Shown here: positions 10,182 through 20,194 of the stretch, piece by piece
Numbering within the stretch: position 1 is the first letter of the stretch
Layout: the number at the start of each line of letters is the position of its first letter
NCBI GenBank assembly: GCA_037957365.1
Contig: JARHVA010003526.1
Span: 124,001 to 188,000 of the forward strand
Origin: Torreya grandis
Taxonomy: Eukaryota; Streptophyta; Pinopsida; Cupressales; Taxaceae
Direction: 5' to 3'
Length of the DNA: 64,000 nt
Program-made: the position numbers and the translations under genes
The notes under the pieces: model-generated
Told to the model about the DNA's origin: nothing
The model's input: only the letters and a program-made list of their open reading frames with translations
The model's database searches: none

Positions 10182-11084
10182 TGTTAGGTTATGGAGCTAA
10201 AAGCTTCACTTGGATGCAAACATGGAGGGTTGCTGAGTGTCATAGTCACCAACATTGGTAGGCCACACCGACGTCAGGCAGGGGTCGACAAAAAGCAACC
10301 AACATCGATAGAAGTTGGCTGACGTCAGTCACCTCTAGTTAGACAGGGACTGACGTCGATCGGTTGTTGATGAATAGTCAGTTAGTTGAATGGGTTGTTT
10401 ACATGTTAAAGACTAGTTCGAGTCTTGAACCACTTGTCTAAATTATTGTATGCATGGGATCTATATAATAGACCCATGAGGCTGTATTGTAAAGTGTAGA
10501 ACCAGAAGAGTTCTTCCATGGTGGAATCACAGGGGTTCTTTCAGGTATGTAAGATCAGGGTTGATCTACAGGTTGTTGCAAGATCATGGAGGAGATCTAC
10601 ATGGGTAAGGTCAATTGATTTGCAGGGGTATGTGTGTGGGAGGGTCAAAAGGAGATCTGTTGGGTAGCAAGATCCAAGGTGATAGCAACACATCAAGGAG
10701 CAAGATCATGGTGAGATCTACTTGGAGTACCGATTCGTACTCAGTTGTACTGGCAGTATTGTACTGACTAGTTGAGGTGAACAACAACTCTGTGCTTGAG
10801 TTGTTTGTTGTGACCTGTATTGACAGAAGATAACTCTTGAGGGAAAGAGATTTGTACATCTGAGAGGTGTGAGAAGAAAGTGTGATTTTTCTTCATTGTA
10901 TTTCCTTCTGGAATGAGTTGAATACAATTGTGTGTTGCCTCTCATATTTTGTGCTATTTCTATTTCTAGTTACTTATACTTCTGGTATAATTATGCATGT
11001 TTAAGTTGCTTATACAAAGGTAATCATATGTGCTCTTAAATCTGACAAGTTGTGTCAGATCTTTGGGGAACCTAGGTCTTATCA
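10182..11084 (+). repeat. 3' LTR of copia mini-element
   Basis: Starts TGTTAGGT and ends TCTTATCA, about 0.9 kb, aligning with 8781-9880 except for roughly 200 bp of length difference in the middle. GACGTC-core repeats occur at about 10255-10365. Confidence 0.88.
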
Positions 11085-11112
11085 AATTCCTTTTAGGAAG
11101 TTCATTTTTGGT
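11085..11112 (+). repeat. 28-bp direct repeat, right copy
   Basis: Identical to 8299-8326 and immediately follows the copia LTR end. LTR3 of A continues without a break after it. Confidence 0.85.
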
Positions 11113-12852
11113 CTTTGCCAAGCCTTTGATGAATTCTTTCAAGTTTTTGTTCTAAGCTTTTGCCTATTTCTTGTAGACTTTTTATTCAAAGATTTTTTAT
11201 TAAGTGTATTTCCTTCAAACTTTTCATTCGGCCAAGTAACGAATTCTTTCAGATAATTTTTCTAAGATAAATCTCCTAAAGACAAGTGCTGAATTCATTT
11301 GGACAAATTGTCCATGCAATTTTTCTGAAGGGTATGTTTCAACTTTTCTAAGGGAATTATTTCAGACATTTTATCTAAGATAACTTTTCCAAAGGGTATG
11401 TGACAACTTTTTTGAAGGGTAGTTTCAACTTTTCTAAAAGGCATTTTCAAGATAAAAGACACTTTCAACTTTCTCTAAGGGCATTCCAATTTTTCTGAAG
11501 GGCATCTCAACTTTCTCAAAGGGACGTTTTCAAAAAATTTGAAAGATTATTTATGCGGGAAGGTGGACCATTTAAAAAAATCTAAAGGGCATTTTTTCCT
11601 TTCAAAAAATAATTTCCAAAATCTGAAGCACACTTTCAACACTTCTGAAGAGTCACTTGCAAGAATCCAAAGGGTATGTTTATTTTAGAAAGGGCCTTTT
11701 TCACTTTGCTAAAGGGTCATTTTAAAAAACCAAAAGGGCCAAATGAAAAGTCTGAAAGAATTCTTTCAAAAAGATCATTTGAGGAATTCTTTTGAAAAAC
11801 TTGTCTGATACAAAAGAAGCAAAAGGGCAAACAAAAAATGACCATGGGAAAAATGCCTAAAAAAATGTTTGAGGAGTGATGGCCCATAAAACATCAATTT
11901 TAGACTATGAAAACTAGCCATTGGAGTTTAAAATTAAATCTTGGCAGATACTTGAAGGCATAAAAGAGATAACAAATGGCAAAATGTAACTAAGGCTTTG
12001 GTTCAGTTGTAACAAATATAACTAATGCTTTTGGTTTAGTTATAACTCATTATAACTAATCCATTTGATGACATGGCATATCTCACCCACTTCTCTCCCA
12101 TGAAAATTTAACTGATTCTTTCAAGATGACACATGTCTAAGTGACCCTTGGACTTCCTTTGATTGATCTACCTCATAAGGCTATATATATGCATTCTCTT
12201 GGCTCATTTCATAGCCTCCACTAGTTATGGTGAAACTCTAGCTAGATTTGTACTCGAAGAACTCTTGAAGAAATATACAAGTGTTTTTACCACTCATATG
12301 CTATAACATTGAGTAACGACTTGAATCTTGTTGGTCTAGTCTAGTAAAAGATTGTCTTTTCTAGCTTATACTCTTGATGGTCTACTAATTTAAAAAAAGA
12401 GATTGTTGTAAGTCTTTTCTAGGATTTTTTTCTAAGTGTAGAGATATCTTAAAAGTGGTTCATGATTGTATCTTTCTTTGGATCATTCATTTCCTTCTTA
12501 AGATTCATATACCTTCTCAAATCTATAATATGAAACATTATTGCAGTAGTAAATCCTAAGTTGTGAGTCTTGTGAAAAAATACTTTATTGTCTTTAAATA
12601 GTGGTTACAGTAAATTGAGAGGACATTATTCATTGGTGCATCACTATTTTGTTTTCTTATTTATTTTCCTTAACCCTTTTCATAATAATTGATAGATTAG
12701 AGAGAGATTTAAAGGTGCATCAAGGGGAATTAGCCCCTAATCTAGAGATTTATCTTAATGAAATTGTCACCCACAGCAAGAGAGATGATTCCATTTTTCT
12801 ATGTGGATGAGGAGAAATGACCTTCTCAAGGGTGTAAATCCAAGCATCAATA
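11113..12852 (+). repeat. LTR3 of element A, second part
   Basis: Continues the alignment with LTR1 and LTR2, including the GAAGGG array (about 11325-11720) and the TATA-like box (12181-12190), and ends CATCAATA. It is followed by the target duplication copy GTACA (12853-12857). Confidence 0.88.
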
Positions 12853-12857
12853 GTACA

Positions 12858-13580
12858 TATTAGGTCTAGGTTAAACATAGATTAATAAAATCCTTTTGTT
12901 CTATGTTAATACATGCATTTTAATTATGTATTATATTCATGTTCTAATAATACTTTTATTGAATGTTGTAGGCACATGCCTGTAAGGTTATGCATACAAA
13001 TATTCAAAGACAAATATGCACTGAAACATCATATAATGTTAGCAACACTATAATCATAGCAAATAATCACAACTGTAGATAATATTGAATAATATCTAAC
13101 ACTGATCTAAACCATATTAGCATATCCAAGCATAATTTAATCAAACACACTAAAACTTAAATCAGCCATGTATTTTATTATGCCAAGTGGTGTGTGGTTG
13201 GTTATTATCGATTATCAACACATCCAACATTTTTATTTGTAGCAACATCCTTGATGATACTCTCCTTCCATATTTGACTAGAGAGTAGAATTTCTCTTTC
13301 ATCCACCCCAAAAATATAAATGGCAATTATCCCATAACCATAATAATAAATATAAATATTATTAAAGCACATTAGTACTGAATAAAAATGATCCACATGC
13401 ATATAAAACTCATATACATCTAACCAAATCAAGTAATAAGTCAAAAAATAATTATTAAATTTCTATCCATATATCAACATAAAGAAAAATAGGTTGCTAC
13501 AATAGTAATTAAACAGCATTAATCTTATAATATTTATTTAATAAATAAATCATTTTTAGTGAGGAAATTAGGGTGTAATA
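12858..13580 (-). repeat. 3' LTR of element B, remaining part
   Basis: Aligns with 27460-28165, resuming where the left part stopped at 980. Read on the minus strand the LTR starts TATTACACCC (TGTTACATCC in the other copy). Confidence 0.85.
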
Positions 13581-13595
13581 TCTCTTCCCTCTTAA
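13581..13595 (-). other. Polypurine tract of element B
   Basis: On the minus strand TTAAGAGGGAAGAGA lies directly upstream of the LTR start at 13580. This is a canonical gypsy polypurine tract and contrasts with the pre-LTR sites of A, C and D. Confidence 0.85.
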
Positions 13596-13689
13596 AACTA
13601 GTCATCATCCTGATGACATTTATTTCAAACCAAAGTTATGAAATCAAATAATATATAGTAGAAAATCAATAACAATAGTAATTTTCAAA

Positions 13690-14900
13690 TAAATAAATAT
13701 GGAAATAGCCTATAGAACTCATCGTAGTCATCCCAAGTAGCACTATCCTTAAAATATTAGTCCCAATGGACATTACACTATGACACTTCTCTATTATGCA
13801 AATTAAGTTTGTAAGTATTAATTATTCTAACTAGTTCTATTGTGACCACCCTATAATCTAGAACCTATAAAGCATTCCAATCCAATACATGAGAAGTATC
13901 AGCTATAACAATTTTAAGATAAGACACATGAAAAACATTATGCTACAGAGCTAGATTTGGTGGCAAGGCAAACCTATATGAAATAATATTTATCACTTCC
14001 AAAACCTTAAAATATCCCATATATCTTAGTGAAAGCTTCACTAATTTACCAAATTTAATCAAGCTCTTCTGAGGCTTAACCCTCAAAAATACTTTATCAC
14101 CCATAAAAAATTGTCTTGTTGTCCTTTTTAGATCAACATAGCTTTTATGCTTATCATTGGCTTCAACTAACCTTTATCTAATTATCTTGACCTACTCTTC
14201 CATTTTTAAAATCATTTTAGGACCAAAGACCACCTTATCTTCTAGCTTGTTTCAACTGAATGGTGTCTAACACCTCCTTCCATAGAATGATTCAAATGGA
14301 GAAATATTTCAAGTTGATTGGTATTATTTATTATAAGAAAATTATGCTAGTGTAAAATACTCTTTCCATTTGTATTGTTGATCCATGCAATACATTCAAA
14401 GATCTTCTAGAACTTGGTTTACCCTCTCTATCTATCCATCTATTTTCAGATGATATGCAATATTAAAATTCAATTGTGTGCCCAAATATAAATTTAGATT
14501 CAACCAAAACCTAGATGTCATCTTCATATCTCAATCTAAAATGATCTTCTCTTGAAACTCATGTAACTGGTACACCTATTTCACAAAAGCTTTCTCAAGC
14601 ATTGGTGCATCATCAGTCAAATTCCCTAGTATGAAGTGGGCTACCTTGGTTAGTTTGGCAACTATAACCAAGATCATGTCATGTTAATTCTATGATAATG
14701 GAAAACCTTGGATAAATTCCATCCTACTTCTTCCATTTTGATATATCTTGTGGATACAATAATCCTACCAGATGCACATGTTTAGCTTTCACACACTGAC
14801 ACTCCAAGCAACAAGACACAAAATTCATTGCATACATTTTAATTCATTTTATATAAATAAATATGTTTTATATCTAAGTCACTCTTAAATGAGCTAAATA
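13690..14900 (-). pseudogene. Element B integrase with C-terminal chromodomain (decayed)
   Basis: Integrase inserts element cDNA into the genome; the chromodomain tethers chromoviruses to chromatin. On the minus strand, a zinc-finger region (CLECQCVKAKH, then GLLYPQD) is readable near 14750-14830. The core follows (SRFW, DGxIERVNQ), then the post-integrase stretch (GDKVFLRV, KLSLRYMGYF, HNVFHVSYL). At 13690-13800 is a chromodomain-like end (SATWDDYDE, FPYLF). Many stops and frameshifts make it non-functional. The combination of iMet PBS, chromodomain and long LTR places B in the chromoviruses, most like the Tekay/Del clade; the clade is inferred from motifs only. Confidence 0.75.
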
Positions 14901-14999
14901 AGGAGCGTTATGCAATTATTTTAGCACCATGATCCTCAAATCTTCTCTATCAATATTCTATCATTGTACCTTAAAACACCATCCTTCTTCAACTTGAAT

Positions 15000-15560
15000 C
15001 CTTTGAACTTAGAATTTTAAGTATCTTCTAACAAATATTTCCTAAATTTTTCATAGAATTCATCTCTAGGGGATAATTTAACAACTTGATCATGAAAGGT
15101 ACTCCTGATAGTAGCCAACACTACTATATACCTTCTATGATTGAGGACATTAGCAACTCTATTTTCCTTGCCCTTGATGTAGTTAATATTAAAATCATAG
15201 TTGGATAGAAACTCTAACCAATGTCTCTAATGAGTATTTAGGTTTGGTTGGGTGAAGATATATTTAAGTTCCAAAATATCATTTTTGAGCTTAAACAGTT
15301 CCCAATAGATCATACCTCCAAACTTGTAAAGCATGCACAATTGTTACAAGTTTCAGATCATGTGGAGCATAATTTACCTCATATGGTTTAATCTTTCTAG
15401 ACTCATATGTTATAATTAAACCATCATGCATAATAAATCCTCAAAGACCATCCCCAAATGCATCAATAATTACTCAATAAGACATTTTTTGGTGTTGGTC
15501 ATTCCATAGTGGCTCTTATCTTTCCTAAATCAACTAAAATTCTATCTAAAGAGATAATAT
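15000..15560 (-). pseudogene. Element B RNase H (decayed)
   Basis: Minus-strand fragments read HWLEFLSNYDFNINYIKGKENRVAN near 15150-15230, the well-known end of gypsy RNase H. Preceding stretches toward 15480 contain remnants of the RNase H start. Stops are frequent. It lies between RT and integrase as expected for Ty3/gypsy. Confidence 0.7.
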
Positions 15561-15570
15561 ATCACAAATA

Positions 15571-16064
15571 CTAAATTTTTATTTTAAAAAATACACATTT
15601 GGAAAACTTACCATAAATATCATGCTTCCTTAAATTCTGGAACACTAACTCTAGATGTTTTAGATGTTCTTCCTCATTATTAGAATAAGTGAGGATATCA
15701 TTCAGAAAAACTAACACAAAATGATCCAAATAGTCCCTAAACATATTGTTCATGAGATTTAAGAACATTTCTAGAGCCTTTATTAACCCAAAAGGTAACA
15801 TTCTAAACTCATAGTACCCATATTGAGTTCTAAAAATTGTTTTATAAATATCTTCTTATCGAATCCTCAACTGATTATATCCCACTAAGAGATCTATCTT
15901 TGATAAAATTATTACCCCATACATTTGGTCAAAGAGATCATCAATACGAGGCAATAGATACCTATTCTTGATTGTGGCTTTTTTCAATATCTTATAATTA
16001 ATACACATGTAAATATTATCCTTCTTCTTGACAAACATGATTGTTGCACCCCATGGTGACACAC
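15571..16064 (-). pseudogene. Element B reverse transcriptase, main part
   Basis: Two open stretches encode gypsy RT motifs: [13 protein letters not shown] and [22 protein letters not shown] (about 15880-16060), then MLPFGLIKALEMF and FLNDILTYSNNEEEH (15650-15800). The catalytic YxDD motif reads FLND, so at least one catalytic Asp is lost. The RT N-terminus is displaced to about 21740-21790 because the copia element inserted within the conserved PSVSPWG region; the flanks are the 5-bp duplication CACAC. Confidence 0.85.
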
Positions 16065-16785
16065 TGTTGGGGATCAACCAACAATAGATTACACTTGTGA
16101 AAGCAATAAATGCAGAATTAAATCAGATAGACAAGTAACTAGAATGATAAATAGCAAGAACAAGAGATACAAGAAACCACCCTAAAAACTTGTATTAACA
16201 AACTCTTTACAAAAGGAATACAATTGAAGAAACTTATTTCTTCCACACCTCTCCTAGATGTATAGATCTCTCACTAGATCTCTATTCCTCAAGAGCTCTC
16301 TCTCTCAAGAACAATCAACTCCAACAAACCTGGATTGATTCAATTAAGTACTATTCTTCAACATACCAATTCTACAATAATTCACACAAAGCTAAGAAGA
16401 TCTAATTCTACATATAGAATTAGGAGACTTGAGCATGCACTTACAACGAACAGTTAAGCCACTTGAACAAGGGCTCTAAAAATAATATTACTAATAATAG
16501 AGACGTGAGCTTAAGACTACAACTCAAACTCATCATGCAAACACTCGCTTCTGTCCTCGAAAATAGCTTTTTGGACGCACAGGTAACCGACACCGGTTCC
16601 TGCTGCTTGCTTGTGACCGTCGTCGGCCGACCTACTGCCGACGTCAGTGCCTCTGCAACTACACCTGACCGACGTCGGTCACTCTTGACCGACGTCGGTC
16701 ACTCCTGACTGACACCGGTGACTGTGTAGACCCAAACCTGTTAAAGTGTGCTCCTTAGTGAAGCTTTTAGCTCCACACCCTAACA
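16065..16785 (-). repeat. 3' LTR of copia element
   Basis: 721 bp; on the minus strand it starts TGTTAGGGTG and ends CCCCAACA. It has one more palindromic repeat unit than the 5' LTR (near 16686). The family also includes 8781-9880, 10182-11084 and the solo LTR at 51756-52489. Confidence 0.93.
16580..16725 (-). repeat. Palindromic GACGTC-core repeat array in copia LTR
   Basis: Six related units: ACCGACACCGGT (about 16587), CCGTCGTCGG (about 16617), GCCGACGTCAG (about 16637), GACCGACGTCGGTC (about 16668 and 16687) and CTGACACCGG (about 16707). The perfect copies are 14-bp palindromes. The array lies in U3, near the LTR start on the minus strand. The GACGTC core resembles plant bZIP binding sites (C-box); a regulatory role is inferred. 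Confidence 0.8.
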
Positions 16786-16802
16786 ATCTCCCACTTGGAG
16801 AT
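16786..16802 (-). other. Polypurine tract of copia element
   Basis: On the minus strand CTCCAAGTGGGAGAT abuts the LTR start TGTTAGGG. Confidence 0.9.
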
Positions 16803-16857
16803 AAACAGTTGTACCAGTACCTGTACAGCAACATCTTCTAGCTCCTCCATCTTCAAC

Positions 16858-18048
16858 TCAATCATGAAGACCAATAGAAGTTGAATGAAGATTCAACTTC
16901 TCCTTTGTAACCAGCTTGGTTAACATATCAGCAGGATTCCTATCTGTATGGATCTTCTCTAGCTTCAACTCACCATCTTCCAATACCTGTCATATGAAGT
17001 GATACCTTAGCTGTATGTGCTTTATTCTTGAATGAAAGGCTGAATTCTTAGCCAAATGGATTGCACTCTAACTGTCACTATACAATCTGCAACTCTCATG
17101 CTCCCTACCAAGCTCATCCATGAACCGTGTCATCCATATCATCTCTTTGCTAGCCTCTATGGATGCAATATACTCTACTTCTATAGTTGACAAGGCAACA
17201 ACCTTCTGCCACTTAGGTATCCAGCTAACCGCCATTCCACCTACAGTGAAAACATAACCTGTAGTGTTCCTCCTACCATCCAAATCACCTGTCATATCTG
17301 AATCTACGTAACCATGTAGAGAAGTATCTGAACCTCCATAGAACAAGTGCCTACTACTGGTTCCTCTCAGATATCTAAGGATCCACTGAATTGCTTTCCA
17401 ATGTTCCTTACCTGGATTGGCCATATATTTACTTACAACTCCCACTGCTTGGGCAATATCTGGTCTAGTACACACCATTGCATACATCAAACACCCTATT
17501 GTGGAAGAATATGGAACCTTACTCATGTACTCTACCTCATCATATGAATTAGGACATTGTTCTTTACTCAACTTAAAATGTCCAGGCAAAGGTGTGCTTA
17601 CCGGTTTAGCATCCTACATATTGAACCGTTTCAACACCTTGTCCACATAATCTTCTTGAGACAATATCAACCTGTGATTTTTCCTGTCTCTCTTAATGCT
17701 CATGCTAAGGATTTTCTTTGTTGCTCCCAAATCCTTCATAGCAAATGTTTGAGCTAATTTCACTTTAAGCTTAGAGATATCCTGCATGTGAGATCCTGCA
17801 ACCAGCATATCATCTACATACAACAATAGAATAATATATCTATCATTATCAAATCTCTTAAAATACATGCAATGGTTAGATCGACACCTACTGTAGCCAT
17901 GCTCAGTCATAAACCTATCAAATTTTAAGTACCATTGCCTAGGAGCTTGCTTGAGGCCATACAAGCTTTTCTTCAATCTGCACACAAACTTCTCCTTACC
18001 CTTTACCTCAAATCCTTCTGGTTGTTCCATATAAATTTCTTCATCCAA
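16858..18048 (-). pseudogene. Copia reverse transcriptase (core and C-terminal part) and RNase H
   Basis: RT copies the element RNA to cDNA and RNase H removes the RNA. In minus-strand order: EEIYMEQPEGF, CRLKKSLYGLKQAPRQWY, LLLYVDDMLVAG (intact YVDD catalytic motif near 17810), LGATKKILSM, PYSSTIGCLMYAM, RPDIAQAVG, RYLRGT, then RNase H with GYVDSDMTGD, GGMAVSWIPKWQKV, ALSTIEVEYIA and LYSDS. A stop follows at about 17067 in place of Gln, another at about 17613 and another at 16990-16992. The gene ends GLHD with its stop at 16858-16860. A product could only come from read-through. Confidence 0.92.
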
Positions 18049-18084
18049 ATCTCAATGAAGAAATGCTATCTTAACATCTAGCTG

Positions 18085-18972
18085 CTAAAGAGGCAAATCC
18101 TCAAAAGCAACCAAAGACAATACAACCCTTATAGAAGTCATTTTAACAACAGGAGAAAAAATCTCACCAAAGTCAATACTTGGCTTTTGTGCAAATCCTT
18201 TTACCACCAATCTGGCCTTATATCTCATCTGTCCATTCTCACCTTCTTTCAACCTGTAGGTCCATCTGTTCTTGAGTGTTCTCTTATCGACTGGCAATTC
18301 AACTAAATCCCATGTTTGGTTCTCTCTTAAGGACTCCAACTCCTCAACTATGCCACGCTCCCACTGACTCTTGGACTCCACCTATATTGCTTCTTCAAAA
18401 CTCTCTGGTTCTCCACTATCAGTTAGCAATAGGTAAAATAAAGAAGGAGAATATATAATTGGAGGCTTACTCACCCTTTCTGACCTCCTGATGGGTGTCT
18501 GAGACTCGTTCACAATATGTTGTCCACCCAAATTCTCTGACAGTGATCGACCTCGGTCACCTCCAGACCTGTTACTGGCCGACATCAATTTTATCTGATT
18601 GACCCCAGTGTCTATCCTGCCGACGTCGGTCTCTATACGGCCGACGTCGGTTTCTATACTGCTGACGCCGGTTCCTAACCTGCTGACGTCAGTCTCTGTG
18701 TTTTCCTGCAAGTGATTATTTCTTTTTCTCGTGAGCTCATATTGGACCTTCACCTCATCCAATTCACCATTGCTCTGCTCAGATTGATTCAGCTTCCTTA
18801 GCTGATCACAATACATCACTCTTTTGTTGAAAACAACATCACGGCTCCTAATTACTTTGTTAGTTTCTAGATTCCACAATCTATAACTAAAATCATCTGA
18901 GCCATAGCCAATAAACGTGCACCTCATAGACTTAGCATCAAGCTTCTTTCTATTTTCCTTATCTATGTGCAC
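18085..18972 (-). pseudogene. Copia integrase C-terminus, linker and RT N-terminus
   Basis: Two open frames separated by one stop (about 18381). The first (18382-18972) continues integrase with RCTFIGYGSDDFSYRLWN and then a long hydrophilic linker. The linker contains a repeated eight-residue unit of the type ETDVGRI / DTGVNQI (about 18570-18710), followed by RRSERVSKPP. The second (18085-18381) begins RT with NRWTYRLKEG, YKARLVVKGFAQK and FSPVVKMTSIR. Such linkers are usually poorly conserved in copia; here it is built from the same GACGTC-core repeat found in the LTRs. Confidence 0.9.
18541..18710 (-). repeat. 24-bp repeat with GACGTC core inside pol linker
   Basis: About seven units spaced near 24 bp, for example CCGACGTCGGTCTCTATA and CCGACGTCGGTTTCTATA (about 18620-18660), plus diverged copies on both sides. 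The period is a multiple of three, so the frame is kept and translates as repeated E-T-D-V-G-R-I units. The core is the same as the non-coding LTR array of this element. Confidence 0.85.
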
Positions 18973-19104
18973 AAAGGCTTCACAACCAAAAACTTTGAGA
19001 TATGAGAGATCTACATTTTTACCTGTCCATGCCTCTTCTGGAATACCACCATCCAGAGCTGTGGAGGGTCTTCTGTTAATCAGGTATACTATAGTGTCAA
19101 TAGC

Positions 19105-19646
19105 TTATGCCCAAAACTGTAAGGGCAAACCAGCATGCAATCTCATACATCTTGCATGCTCCATTATTGTCCTATTCATCCTTTCAGCAATTCCATTCTG
19201 TTGAGGTGTCCTTGGAACCGTCCTTTGCCTGTGAATTCTATGCATATAACAATAATCTCTAAACTTATAACTGTAGAACTCACCGCCATTGTCAGATCTC
19301 AGGCACTTCAATATTTTACCTGTTTCATTCTCAACCATAGCTTTCCAAATCTTAAAAGTCTCAAATACATCAGATTTTCTTCTAATACAATAGGTCCATA
19401 CCTTCCTTATAGCATCATCTATGAAAGATACATAGTACTGTGATCCTCCAATGGAAGCAACCTGAGCCGGTCCCCACACGTCTGTGTGAACAAGCTGCAA
19501 CTTATGCCTCTTCTTAGTAGACCCAGTCTTGAGAAAACTAACCCTTTTCTATTTTCCAAATACACAGTGCTCACAAAACTCTAGATCTATGCCTTTTAAA
19601 TTTGAAAGCATACCTTTGGACTTAAGAATTGACATCCCCTTCTCAC
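19105..19646 (-). pseudogene. Copia integrase core
   Basis: The minus-strand frame 19105-19500 contains the full DDE set: LVHTDVWGP (first Asp), LRSDNGGEF (second Asp) and PQQNGIAERMNRTI (Glu). Upstream, out of frame, are the zinc-finger remnants EFCEHCVFG (about 19560-19590). A stop at about 19104 and a frameshift at about 19647 separate it from its neighbours. The catalytic residues are intact, so decay is recent. Confidence 0.92.
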
Positions 19647-20194
19647 TCATGTGCCAAGCCTTGAGTGCCATAATTTAGCATCCACATCTGAAGTAGATAA
19701 TACAGAAGGAGATTTGTTAGTAACACAATTACACAAATAGAGAGTACCTTCTCTCTTACCTCTGGCCATAACAAGTGCACCCTTGGTCACCTTCCAAGAT
19801 TTTGTTGTGAGAGTTACTGTACAACCCTCATCCCCTAACTTGCCTGTAGAAATCAAATTTCTCTTCAAGCTAGGAACATGCATCACATCTCTCAACACCC
19901 ATGTGTTGTTATTCTGCATCTTCAACTGCACTTTACCTTTGCCAATTATTTTCAGGGCTCATCATCCCCTAGATACACTATTCCAAAATCTCCATGGATA
20001 TAGTCACTAAAATATTCCCTGTTAGGGGTAGCATGAAAAGATGCACCAGAATCTAACACCCAAGATTCTATATTATTATGCAGAGAGAAAATTAAAGCAT
20101 CTTGTGCAATACCTACAACCTTGGCTTCTTCCTTTCCTTCATGTTGATTGTCATCCTTAGGCTTTGACCAATAATCTCTGCTTATGTGCCCCAT
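19647..20194 (-). pseudogene. Copia protease and GAG-pre-integrase region
   Basis: The protease active site WVLDSGASFHAT is at about 20050-20080. The downstream frame (19647-19931) carries VMHVPSLKRNLISTGKL and the pre-integrase LWHSRLG. A stop at about 19951 divides the two. A one-base deletion after LWHSRLG shifts the frame. The protease cleaves the gag-pol polyprotein. Confidence 0.9.

Larger units (their letters stand above)
8327..11084 (+). mobile_element. Composite 5'-truncated Ty1/copia insertion
   Basis: The insertion begins inside a copia RNase H gene. It then runs through a polypurine tract, LTR (8781-9880), PBS, 300 bp of fused internal sequence, second polypurine tract and second LTR (10182-11084). 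It ends exactly at the LTR terminus (TATCA) and is followed by the duplicated 28 bp of target. The left junction is truncated and falls at a short similarity between the target (TTCATTTTTGGTG) and copia coding sequence. It belongs to the same family as the copia elements at 16065-21734 and 51756-52489. Confidence 0.82.
981..12852 (+). mobile_element. Element A: non-autonomous LTR retrotransposon with three LTRs
   Basis: Order: LTR1 (981-2900), short internal region (2901-3497), LTR2 (3498-5393), longer internal region (5394-8152), LTR3 (8153 onward, ending at 12852 and interrupted by a copia composite). The complex sits in the 3' LTR of element B; B homology stops at 980 and restarts at 12858. 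The flanks are GTACC (976-980) and GTACA (12853-12857), a 5-bp target duplication with one change. LTRs begin TGTTGACC (LTR1 and LTR3 show TATTGACC) and end TCAACA or TCAATA. There is no RT, integrase or protease, so it must have been moved in trans. The single outer target duplication suggests that the tandem LTRs inserted as one unit or arose later by unequal LTR recombination. Confidence 0.88.

Noticed and set aside
19135..19443. Plus-strand open frames opposite the copia integrase and RT (also 17347-17757, 20184-20531)
   Set aside because: Antisense shadows of the minus-strand pol; their protein sequence has no family resemblance.
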